Assembly (NCBI GenBank): GCA_913065125.1
Contig: CAJYAG010000002.1
Coordinates: 248,001 to 312,000, forward strand
DNA: 64,000 bases
DNA from: an uncultured Flavobacteriaceae bacterium
GTDB taxonomy: Bacteria; Bacteroidota; Bacteroidia; Flavobacteriales; Flavobacteriaceae
Reading direction: 5' to 3'
Shown here: positions 53,239-61,253 of the stretch, piece after piece
How the letters are laid out: every line of letters starts with the position of its first letter
Position numbering within the stretch: position 1 is the first letter of the stretch
The notes under the pieces: model-generated
The model's input: the letters and a program-made list of their open reading frames with translations, nothing else
Told to the model about the DNA's origin: nothing
Databases searched by the model: none
Position numbers and translations under genes: made by a program

Positions 53239-54588
53239 ATGGAAATATTAATTAAAGCTTCTCAATTTATACTTAGTTTGTCATTGTTGATTGTTTTGCA
53301 TGAATTAGGGCACTTTATACCAGCAAAAATATTTAAAACAAGAGTAGAGAAATTCTACTTGTTTTTTGATTATAAATTTTCGATTCTTAAAAAGAAAGTT
53401 GGAGAAACGGTTTACGGGATTGGTTGGATTCCTCTTGGTGGATATGTAAAAATATCTGGAATGATTGATGAAAGTATGGATACCGAACAAATGGCTTTAC
53501 CGCCACAACCATGGGAGTTTAGGTCTAAACCAGCTTGGCAACGTTTAATTATTATGTTGGGTGGAGTAATTGTAAACTTTATCTTAGGTATTTTTATTTA
53601 CATTATGTTAATGTACTCGTATGGCGAAAACTATTTGCCAAATAAAAATGTAAAAGGTGGTGTTTGGGTACAAGATTCTTTAGGAACATCCTTAGGTTTA
53701 AAAACAGGGGATAAAGTGTTAACAATTGATGGAAATGAAGTAAGAAAATTTGCCAATTTACCGATCGAATTTATCAACGGAAACAACTATACAATTGAAA
53801 GAGATGGCAAAATTTTAGAAAAGGAAATTCCGATTGACTTTATATCTAAGTTAATTGAAAGAGGTAAAAATGAAGGTTCTTTTTTATTGCCTAGATATCC
53901 TTTTATGATTGGAAAAGTTTCTGCAGATTCACCTAATGTGAACGGAGAATTAAAAGTAAAAGATATTGTTGTTGGAATAAATGGAACACCAATTACCTAT
54001 TATGATGAAGCAGCAGCTATTCTTGCTAATTATAAAAATCAAGATATTTCTTTAACAATTAGAAGAGGAAATGAAACAAAAGACATTTCTGTAAAAACAA
54101 CAAATGAAGGAACAATTGGAGTTGTTTTAGCAAACTTGTCTGTTACAGATATTTCGAAATTAGGATATTACGATTTAGAAAATATTCAATATTCTTTTAC
54201 AGAAGCAATTCCTGCCGGATTACATAAATCTTGGAGCACTTTAACAGGATATGTAAAACAACTAAAGAAAATATTTAATCCAAATACTGGTGCTTATAAA
54301 GGTTTAGGAGGGTTTATTTCTATTGGAAGTATTTTTCCATCAGAATTTAGCTGGCAAACCTTCTGGAACATTACTGCCTTCTTATCTATCATGTTAGGAT
54401 TTATGAACTTATTGCCAATTCCGGCTTTAGATGGTGGCCATGTGGTATTTACACTTTGGGAAATGATAACTGGTAAAAAACCTGGTGATAAATTTTTAGA
54501 ATACGCACAAATAATAGGTTTTGTATTATTAATTGCACTGTTACTATTTGCAAACGGAAACGATATTTACAGGTGGCTTTTTAAATAA
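53239..54588 (+). CDS. rseP: Site-2 protease RseP (M50 family)
   Basis: The intramembrane metalloprotease has HELGHF at residues 21-26 in the first helix, PDZ domain(s) in the middle (GSFLLPRYPFMIGKVSADSP, KVKDIVVGINGTPI), and the second metal motif in LLPIPALDGGHVVF near residue 401. At 449 residues the length is normal. The family degrades anti-sigma factors and leftover signal peptides. A strong terminator follows. Confidence 0.96.
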   Translation: MEILIKASQFILSLSLLIVLHELGHFIPAKIFKTRVEKFYLFFDYKFSILKKKVGETVYGIGWIPLGGYVKISGMIDESMDTEQMALPPQPWEFRSKPAWQRLIIMLGGVIVNFILGIFIYIMLMYSYGENYLPNKNVKGGVWVQDSLGTSLGLKTGDKVLTIDGNEVRKFANLPIEFINGNNYTIERDGKILEKEIPIDFISKLIERGKNEGSFLLPRYPFMIGKVSADSPNVNGELKVKDIVVGINGTPITYYDEAAAILANYKNQDISLTIRRGNETKDISVKTTNEGTIGVVLANLSVTDISKLGYYDLENIQYSFTEAIPAGLHKSWSTLTGYVKQLKKIFNPNTGAYKGLGGFISIGSIFPSEFSWQTFWNITAFLSIMLGFMNLLPIPALDGGHVVFTLWEMITGKKPGDKFLEYAQIIGFVLLIALLLFANGNDIYRWLFK

Positions 54589-54610
54589 ATAAACCTGCTT
54601 TTAGAAACTA

Positions 54611-54640
54611 AAAAAGCTCTTGAGTTTTCAAGAGCTTTTT
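54611..54640 (+). terminator. Terminator after rseP
   Basis: AAAAAGCTCTTGA pairs with TCAAGAGCTTTTT around GTTT and is followed by further T. The right arm overlaps the last codons of a small minus-strand reading frame. Confidence 0.92.
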
Positions 54641-54801
54641 TTTGCACTCAACTTTAAAGATTTCTTAAAAAAGGAGTGCCATACATAAATCTGACTACAT
54701 TTATCGCATTCATAACACCTAAACCCGTAGATATATTTATAAATACCATAACGCTTTAGTCTATGTCTTGAGAACGATTTACAGCTTGGACAAAATTTCA
54801 T
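54628..54801 (-). CDS. Small zinc-ribbon-like protein (57 aa)
   Basis: The frame runs from ATG at 54801 to TGA at 54628. It begins MKFCPSCKSF and contains RRLK-type basic residues, YGFRCYECDKCSQIY and a basic tail. The cysteines pair as CPSC and C-x2-C-x2-C, the pattern of a zinc ribbon with R-x-G-x-x-x-G-F-R-C, as in small Bacteroidota transposase-type zinc ribbons. The last ~17 residues are simple and overlap the rseP terminator. Only the cysteine pattern supports it; it may be a relic. Confidence 0.5.
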   Translation of the reverse strand: MKFCPSCKSFSRHRLKRYGIYKYIYGFRCYECDKCSQIYVWHSFFKKSLKLSAKKSS

Positions 54802-54913
54802 AATCGGGGAACAAATATTTAAGTAAAATTACAGATAATTGTTCTAATGCAAATAAGTGGTAATACGTATTTGCAGATAAATAAAAGGAAAAACCAATTG
54901 TGTAACCAAGTAA

Positions 54914-56734
54914 TTAAAACTTATAGTTTAATGCGATTAAAAAGTTTGATTTTGGCATCGGAACAAGGTTTGTTTCTGTATAAACAGTATCAAAAATATT
55001 GTTTCCAATTAGCGATACATCAAAACGGTTTAAGTTTAACGTAAACATAAGATCTACAATCCCATAACTTTCTCCGGTTGATCTTTCAGAAAATTTATAA
55101 ACTATACTTTGACTTATATTTTTAAAAAATTGAGATCTAAATGTGGTTGTAAAATGATGTTTTAAAGAGTTGATAGAATATCTAGAAAAAGCAGCATTTA
55201 CCGATGCTAAATTTTCATCTAAATAGGTATAACCAAAAGCAAGGTTTTGAGTGAAATCTTTTACTTTATAACGAAACGATCCATTAAATTCAATTCCAAA
55301 TGAGTTTAAATCCTGAATGTTTGTTGCTTGCCATTTATCGTTGGCATTTGCCTTTACATAATCTATTAAATTATTAGAATCTCTGTTAAAAATAGCCGCA
55401 GAAAAATCGACTTTTAAAGATGTATATTTAATTCCTAATTCTTCAGAAATTGCTTCTTCTGGATTTAAATTCGCGTTTCCTAAAGTAGTTGGATCACTAT
55501 AAAATAAATCTGTGTACGTCGGAATTCTATATGTATATCCAGCATTTGCGTACACTTTAAAGTTATCGCTTATTGTATATCCAACATCAATTCCTGGAAA
55601 AGCATGAAATTTAAAATCTGAAAAATAATTAATGGCAACACCTGGCGTAATATCCATTTTATCATTAAATAATTTAAAGCGATGTTCTAAAAATAAATTT
55701 GCCATAAATCGATCTCTAGAACCTAAATTATTACTCGTTAAAAACACTTGTGCAATGTCAATGCCAAAACCCGTAATACCAGCTGAAGAATTGTACGATG
55801 CATTTAACTCAGCGCCAACCTTATTAGAAATATGTAAATTTCTGTATACTGATGGATTATGACGAATATAAATATACATATCTTGGTTTCTTTTCCAATA
55901 CATCCGCGGTTTTAAAGTAAGTTTATTCTTTTTAATTGTTGTTGATAAACCTACCAAACTAGACTGAGTTTCTTCGTACTGATCTTTTGCTGAAGGGGAA
56001 GCATAAAATCCGTTTGCACCAAAATTTCTTTCTGTAAAATATCCAATAAAATCAATTGGCGTATTGTTTTTATTAAATGTATTTTTTATAAAATAATTCT
56101 GATTTTTAAAATCTGTATTGTGTCGATAACCATCAGATGAATTTAAAGATGCGTGAACAATAATAGAACTATTATCAAGGTTTTTACCAACGGTTATTGC
56201 TGCATTTTTCTGACCAAAAGATCCTGCTTGAATTTCAGCTGAATTTACATTGCTTGCGTCTTTTTTAGTAACAATATTAATTGCTCCAGTAAATGCATTC
56301 TGCCCAAAAATACGCGCTGCTGCTCCTTTGATAATTTCAACTCTTTCAATCACATCAAGTGGCAATGCCATGTTCATGGTGTGATGTCCTGTTTGTGGAT
56401 CTTCAACTTTAATTCCGTCAATTAACAACAATGTTTGATCAAAACTACCACCACGAATATACAAGTCAGATTGCATTCCGCTTGCACCTCTTCTTCTAAC
56501 ATCTATACCAGCAACTTGTTGCAATAAATCTGCAATATTTGTAACAGCGCTTTCCTTTATTTGTTTCGCGGTAATTACTAAAATTGTTCGAGAGTTTTGC
56601 TTAAAAGGCAAATCAATTCTACTAGAAGTAATAACAACTTCTTTTAAAGTATCTCTTTTTACAGGATCAATTTGTGCTTTTACCTGAACTGTATAAAAGA
56701 ATATGGCAATTATTAATGTAATTTTTAATTTCAT
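54914..56734 (-). CDS. TonB-dependent outer-membrane receptor (BtuB-like)
   Basis: The 606-residue protein has a signal peptide (ending VKAQ), a TonB-box-like DTLKEVVITSSR, and a plug domain (~45-155) with SDLYIRGGSFDQTLLLIDGIKVEDPQTGHHTMNMALP and VERVEIIKG-type AARIFGQNAFTGAINIV. A 22-strand-type barrel follows, ending LIALNYKF. The compact size and plug resemble vitamin B12/siderophore receptors. No cobalamin riboswitch is visible upstream. It shares a 67-base intergenic region with the divergent MocR regulator, which may control it. Confidence 0.93.
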   Translation of the reverse strand: MKLKITLIIAIFFYTVQVKAQIDPVKRDTLKEVVITSSRIDLPFKQNSRTILVITAKQIKESAVTNIADLLQQVAGIDVRRRGASGMQSDLYIRGGSFDQTLLLIDGIKVEDPQTGHHTMNMALPLDVIERVEIIKGAAARIFGQNAFTGAINIVTKKDASNVNSAEIQAGSFGQKNAAITVGKNLDNSSIIVHASLNSSDGYRHNTDFKNQNYFIKNTFNKNNTPIDFIGYFTERNFGANGFYASPSAKDQYEETQSSLVGLSTTIKKNKLTLKPRMYWKRNQDMYIYIRHNPSVYRNLHISNKVGAELNASYNSSAGITGFGIDIAQVFLTSNNLGSRDRFMANLFLEHRFKLFNDKMDITPGVAINYFSDFKFHAFPGIDVGYTISDNFKVYANAGYTYRIPTYTDLFYSDPTTLGNANLNPEEAISEELGIKYTSLKVDFSAAIFNRDSNNLIDYVKANANDKWQATNIQDLNSFGIEFNGSFRYKVKDFTQNLAFGYTYLDENLASVNAAFSRYSINSLKHHFTTTFRSQFFKNISQSIVYKFSERSTGESYGIVDLMFTLNLNRFDVSLIGNNIFDTVYTETNLVPMPKSNFLIALNYKF

Positions 56735-56772
56735 AAATAGTTATTTAAATAAGATGCAAAATTCGTAATTTT

Positions 56773-56817
56773 CCGGACGATTAGAATAGTCCAGTGTTAA
56801 AATGAAAGGTAGTCCGG
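56773..56817. promoter_or_regulatory. Putative MocR operator (AGTCC repeats)
   Basis: CCGGAC (56773-56778), AGTCCAG (56788-56794) and AGTCCGG (56811-56817) are an inverted and a direct pair. The direct copies are 23 bases apart, two helical turns, as in known MocR sites. They flank the regulator start codon, between the two divergent genes. This is inference from pattern. Confidence 0.45.
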
Positions 56818-58298
56818 TTAATAATATTTTGAAACAGTTAATAGATTTTGATAAAAATCTATCTCAACCTTTATACATACAGGTTTCACAGCAAATTATA
56901 AATGCAATACAACGTAGGTATTTAGCTAAAGGGACAAAGTTACCAGGAACTCGTATGTTTAGTCAGTTATTAAGTATTCATAGAAATACTGCTGTTGCTA
57001 TCTACGAAGAGTTAGCTTCTCAAGGTTGGGTAGAAATTATACCCAATAAAGGAACTTTTGTTTTGGAGCCAGAACAAAAGACAGCAAAAATAAAAGCAAC
57101 TTCACAAAAAATAAATGAGGCATATACATATGCAAAAACAACAGGATTTCCTTTTCAAAAATCATTTCATTTAGCATCAACTATTCAGTTAACAAATTCA
57201 AAGTATTCCATTAACGAAGGAAGTCCAGATTTACGTTTGCATCCTGTTCATCAATTTACAAGGTGGTATAGTGCTGCCATGAAACGAAAAACGTTAATAA
57301 AAAAATGGAACAGACCAAACGAATCTTCCTATTCATTATTCCAAACGCAACTTTGTAATTATTTAAATGCAACTAGAGGTTTTCATATAAATCCAAATAA
57401 TCTAGTAAGTACACGTAGTACAGAAATGAGCTTGTACATCGTTTCGCAACTGTTAATAAAACAAAACGAAGTAGTATTGGTCGGAAGTTTAAGTAATTAT
57501 GCTTCTAATATGATTTTTCAACAAGCTGGTGCAAACATTAAAACTATTCCTGTCGATAAAAATGGTTTAGATGTTGAATACATAAAAAAGCATTTTGTAA
57601 AAGGAAGCATTAGGTGTGTTTATGTATGTGCTCATAGAGATTATCCAACGATAGTAACATTAAGTGCAGAACGCCGTTTGCAGTTGTTACAACTTGCTAA
57701 AGAATATGGATTTTCAATTATTGAAGATGATTACGATTACGATTTTCAGTTTGAAGGTTCTGCAATGTTACCCATGGCTAGTTCAGATGCTGATGGAATG
57801 GTTATATATTTAGGGAAATTGGGACAATCATTATTTCCAAGTTTTCAAACAGGATTTGTGGTAGCACCTGAAAACTTAATTTCGGAAGCAAAAAATTATT
57901 TAGAATTACTAGACAAACAAGGAGATTTAATTCAGGAACAAATGTTGTCGGAATTAATTAGCGAGGGTGAAATTTATCGTCTAATGAAAAAAAATATTAT
58001 CATATATAAACAAAGACAAGATTGTTTATGCAAACTCTTATCTCAATACTTTTCAGAAATAGCACAATGGAAAATACCTTCTGGCGGATTAGCAATTTGG
58101 TTAAAATTTCAATCTAAAATATCTTTAGTGAAATTATCAGAAGAAGCAGAAAAAAAAGATTTATTTATACCCAAAACTGTACTTTATCAAGATAAAAATA
58201 CCTGTGCAATTCGTTTTGGTTTTGGGCATTTAAATGAAGAAGAAATAGAAACTGTAATTAAAAAATTAAAAAGCGCTTACAATAAGCTGTTTATATAA
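56802..58298 (+). CDS. MocR/PdxR-type transcriptional regulator with altered PLP site
   Basis: The 498-residue protein has a GntR-type winged helix (~18-90, QPLYIQVSQQIINAIQRRYL, LPGTRMFSQLLSIHRNTAVAIYEEL) and an aminotransferase-fold domain (~130-498) with HRDYPTIVTLSAERRLQLL, IIEDDYDYDFQFEG and PSGGLAIWL. In family members the cofactor lysine sits in Y-x-G-x-x-S-K-x-L; here this reads YLGKLGQSL, so the lysine position (342) is Gln. The nearby Lys339 cannot be assumed to replace it. It probably represses or activates itself and the adjacent receptor. Confidence 0.9.
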   Translation: MKGSPVNNILKQLIDFDKNLSQPLYIQVSQQIINAIQRRYLAKGTKLPGTRMFSQLLSIHRNTAVAIYEELASQGWVEIIPNKGTFVLEPEQKTAKIKATSQKINEAYTYAKTTGFPFQKSFHLASTIQLTNSKYSINEGSPDLRLHPVHQFTRWYSAAMKRKTLIKKWNRPNESSYSLFQTQLCNYLNATRGFHINPNNLVSTRSTEMSLYIVSQLLIKQNEVVLVGSLSNYASNMIFQQAGANIKTIPVDKNGLDVEYIKKHFVKGSIRCVYVCAHRDYPTIVTLSAERRLQLLQLAKEYGFSIIEDDYDYDFQFEGSAMLPMASSDADGMVIYLGKLGQSLFPSFQTGFVVAPENLISEAKNYLELLDKQGDLIQEQMLSELISEGEIYRLMKKNIIIYKQRQDCLCKLLSQYFSEIAQWKIPSGGLAIWLKFQSKISLVKLSEEAEKKDLFIPKTVLYQDKNTCAIRFGFGHLNEEEIETVIKKLKSAYNKLFI

Positions 58299-58383
58299 TT
58301 CTATCGTAAAAGAAAGTGTTTTTTAACATATTAAGATATTAACAATGTCTTTTTGCTTTCTATTTTTTGATATTTTTATAGAC

Positions 58384-59640
58384 ATGTATGCTTTGGTAGA
58401 TTGTAATAATTTTTATGCTTCTTGCGAACGGGTTTTTAATCCTAATTTGCAAAAAAAACCTGTTGCTATTTTAAGCAATAACGATGGTTGTGTAATTTCT
58501 ATGAGCGATGAAGCTAAAAAATTACAATTGCCTTTTGGCGCACCAATTTTTAAGTGGGAGCATTTTTGCAAAGCAAATAACATTGCTGTTTTGTCGTCTA
58601 ATTATCCATTGTATGGAGACATGAGCGCAAGAGTAATGAACATTCTTTCTCAATTTTCGCCAGACATAGAAATCTATTCTATTGATGAAGCTTTTTTACA
58701 GTTTAACGGTTTTGAAAATTACAATTTTACCGATTACGGAACGCAAATTAGAAATCGAGTTTTAAAATGGACAGGTATTCCGACTTCTGTTGGTGTTGCT
58801 CCAACAAAAGCCTTGAGTAAAGTTGCCAATAAAATAGCGCGTAAATTTCCAAAAGAAACTGGCGGAACTTATGTAATTGATTCTGATGAGAAACGCATCA
58901 AAGCGTTAAAATGGATTCCGCTTAAAGATGTGTGGGGTATCGGAAGACGTTTACACAAACGTTTAGCCGAAAAAGGATGTAAAAATGCGTTTGATTTTAC
59001 ACAACTTTCTGATGCTTGGATTTTAAAAAATTTCTCTATCACAGAATGGAAATTAAAAAAAGAATTACAAGGAATTTCTAAAATTCCTTTAGAAGAAGTT
59101 TCATCAAAAAAAATGATTGCAACCACAAGAAGTTTCGAACACACTTTTTCTGACATCGATAACATTAAAGAACGCGTATCAACTTTTGCCGTAAGCTGTG
59201 CAGAAAAACTACGCAAACAACAATCTAGTTGCCACATGATTATGGTGTTGCTAAGTAGCGATCGTCATAAAAAAGATAGCGAACAACACAGAACAAGCAG
59301 AACTGTTGTTTTTCCGTATCCTACAGATTCTACTCTAGTTATTAGTAACACCGCAGTAAATGTAGCAAAAGCGATGTTTAAAAAAGGAATTAAATACAAA
59401 CGAGCTGGCGTAATTGTTACTGGTTTAGTGCCAACAGACAATCATCAATTGAACTTATTTGTACACGAAAATCCAAAACACAAACATTTAATGTCTGCTA
59501 TTGATTTTATAAACACTAAATTTAAAGCTGATAAAATTAAATTAGGAAACCAAGATTTAAAACGCACTTGGAAAATGCGTCAAGAACGATTATCACCAAA
59601 ATACACCACAAATATTAACGACATTTTAATTGTTACATAA
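58384..59640 (+). CDS. umuC: Y-family DNA polymerase (UmuC)
   Basis: The start is ATG at 58384 (MYALVDCNNFYASCERVFNP); an in-frame ATG at 58345 would precede it with a hydrophobic stretch, less likely. The catalytic motifs are VDCNNFYASCE with the metal Asp and steric-gate Tyr, YSIDEAFL with Asp-Glu, and GIPTSVGVAPTKALSKVANKIAR. A little-finger domain and C-terminal DUF4113-like end (KLGNQDLKRTWKMRQERLSPKYTTN) are present. It functions in translesion synthesis as part of a UmuD'2C-like complex. Confidence 0.94.
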   Translation: MYALVDCNNFYASCERVFNPNLQKKPVAILSNNDGCVISMSDEAKKLQLPFGAPIFKWEHFCKANNIAVLSSNYPLYGDMSARVMNILSQFSPDIEIYSIDEAFLQFNGFENYNFTDYGTQIRNRVLKWTGIPTSVGVAPTKALSKVANKIARKFPKETGGTYVIDSDEKRIKALKWIPLKDVWGIGRRLHKRLAEKGCKNAFDFTQLSDAWILKNFSITEWKLKKELQGISKIPLEEVSSKKMIATTRSFEHTFSDIDNIKERVSTFAVSCAEKLRKQQSSCHMIMVLLSSDRHKKDSEQHRTSRTVVFPYPTDSTLVISNTAVNVAKAMFKKGIKYKRAGVIVTGLVPTDNHQLNLFVHENPKHKHLMSAIDFINTKFKADKIKLGNQDLKRTWKMRQERLSPKYTTNINDILIVT

Positions 59641-59644
59641 AAAC

Positions 59645-60085
59645 ATGAGCGCAAAAACATCAAAAAACCTAACTTTTTTTACTCCTAAAATTTCTGATAG
59701 CAATGGAGCTATTTTTATTGATACAGGAATTTCTGCGGGTTTTCCTTCGCCTGCAGATGATTTTAGAGAAACGCGCATTTCTTTAGACGAAGAATTAATT
59801 ACCAATAAAGAAGCTACTTTTTTTGCCAAAGTTAGCGGACAATCTATGATTGGTGCTGGTTTAAATGATAATGATTTGTTGGTAATTGACAGAAGTATAG
59901 AACCTACTAATAATAAAATTGCGGTTTGTTTTTTAGACGGTGAATTTACTGTAAAACGTTTGCGAGTAAAAAATGATGAAGTTTGGTTACAACCAGAAAA
60001 CCCTGATTATCCGATTATAAAAATTACAGAAGAAAACGATTTTATTATTTGGGGAATTGTAACTAGTGTTATTAAAAAATTATAA
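59645..60085 (+). CDS. umuD: UmuD/LexA-type S24 autoprotease
   Basis: The start is ATG at 59645, 4 bases after the umuC stop; an ATG at 59630 would overlap umuC. The self-cleavage site lies in ISAGFPSPADDF, the nucleophile Ser in KVSGQSMIGAGLNDNDLLV, and the Lys in GEFTVKRLRV. At 146 residues it matches UmuD. The order umuC then umuD is opposite to the enterobacterial operon. No LexA box was identified with confidence. Confidence 0.93.
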   Translation: MSAKTSKNLTFFTPKISDSNGAIFIDTGISAGFPSPADDFRETRISLDEELITNKEATFFAKVSGQSMIGAGLNDNDLLVIDRSIEPTNNKIAVCFLDGEFTVKRLRVKNDEVWLQPENPDYPIIKITEENDFIIWGIVTSVIKKL

Positions 60086-60095
60086 AATACGTTCA

Positions 60096-61148
60096 TTAAT
60101 TCTTCTCTTTAATCAAGTAAATATACACCGGATAATGATCGCTATATCCGCCAGTATAACCGCCATCAGAAAAACTTCTAAACGGATATCCTTTATAACG
60201 TCCTTTTTTAGTGGTTAAAAAACGTTTATTAAAAATCATGGCTTTATACATTTTATATGATGAAAAATCTTTTTCGCCTTTGTCTAGAACTGATGAAGTA
60301 AAATATATCTGATCAAACAAACTAATATTATCTCGATAACCAACCGTGTTAAAACCGCGTTTATGCATTTCTTCAAACGGATTGTATAAATCGCCAGCGT
60401 TTACATTTTCCTTTTTACCTTTTGTTTTTAACACCTTCTTAAAACTAGAATTCGTTGGATTATCATTAAAATCTCCAATACTAAAAATTTTAGCGTTAGG
60501 TTCTGTTTCTCTAATTTTTTCTATGATTTTTACATTTTGATATGCCGCTTTTTCTCGCAAAGTTCTGCTTGCAGCTTCGCCACCACTTCTAGATGGCCAA
60601 TGATTTACAAGTACATGAATCAATTCATCATCTAAATAACCAGAAACCAATAATTGATCTCTTGTATACACCTTAAAATTATTTCTAAAAATAGTAGGTG
60701 TATAGGACTCGTGATGTATTGGTTTAAAATATCTTTTTTGATACAATAATGCTACGTCAATTCCTCTTTTGTCTGGCGATTCGTAATGAATAATCTCATA
60801 ATTCATTTTTTTTAGAAATTTTGATTTAACCAAATCTTCTAAAACCGCCCTGTTTTCAACTTCTGAAATGCCAATTATAGCCGGACCAGTTTTGGTTTTT
60901 TCAAATCCAATCTGAGAAATGACATTTCCAATTTTATCTATTTTATCCCAATATATGTTGGATTTATTGACTTTTAATTCCATCATCGGACTTGCCTCAT
61001 CGTTTTTTGTTGGATCGTTTATCGTATCAAATAAATTTTCAACATTATAAAAAGCAATCGTTCTAATAGAATATTGATTTATTTTGGATTGGGCTTTTAC
61101 GAGTACCGAAATACACAAAAAGCTCCCCAAGAGAAGTAATCTTTTCAT
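60096..61148 (-). CDS. Secreted endonuclease/exonuclease/phosphatase family protein
   Basis: The protein has 350 residues from the ATG at 61148 (MKRLLLLGSFLCISVLVKAQ, signal peptide); the in-frame ATG at 61184 adds twelve. EEP-fold motifs seen are IAFYNVENLFDTI, IIGISEVENRAVLEDLV with the catalytic Glu, LVNHWPSRSGGEA, IFSIGDFNDNPTNSS and YSDHYPVYIYL with the catalytic His. It is a periplasmic or secreted nuclease or phosphatase. It is divergent from the TonB-dependent receptor, a pairing common in flavobacteria, possibly for phosphate or nucleotide scavenging. Confidence 0.92.
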   Translation of the reverse strand: MKRLLLLGSFLCISVLVKAQSKINQYSIRTIAFYNVENLFDTINDPTKNDEASPMMELKVNKSNIYWDKIDKIGNVISQIGFEKTKTGPAIIGISEVENRAVLEDLVKSKFLKKMNYEIIHYESPDKRGIDVALLYQKRYFKPIHHESYTPTIFRNNFKVYTRDQLLVSGYLDDELIHVLVNHWPSRSGGEAASRTLREKAAYQNVKIIEKIRETEPNAKIFSIGDFNDNPTNSSFKKVLKTKGKKENVNAGDLYNPFEEMHKRGFNTVGYRDNISLFDQIYFTSSVLDKGEKDFSSYKMYKAMIFNKRFLTTKKGRYKGYPFRSFSDGGYTGGYSDHYPVYIYLIKEKN

Positions 61149-61203
61149 TTTGCAAGTTTTTATTACAAATATAAACAATTTCAAAAGCCACTTAAAAGCC
61201 TGA

Positions 61204-61235
61204 TTTGACAGTTGTTAAATATTTTTATATCTTTA
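61204..61235 (+). promoter_or_regulatory. Likely promoter of the terminal TonB receptor gene
   Basis: TTTG (61204-61207) and TATCTTTA (61228-61235, one mismatch to TAnnTTTG) are 20 bases apart and end 18 bases before the ATG. Confidence 0.5.
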
Positions 61236-61253
61236 GGTTAAAAATTGAAAGCT

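Noticed and set aside
54914..56801. Cobalamin riboswitch before the BtuB-like receptor
   Set aside because: The intergenic space is only 67 bases and contains no B12-box-like structure.
59630..59644. Alternative UmuD start overlapping umuC
   Set aside because: The ATG at 59645 gives a normal N-terminus with no overlap; the upstream ATG adds only five residues.
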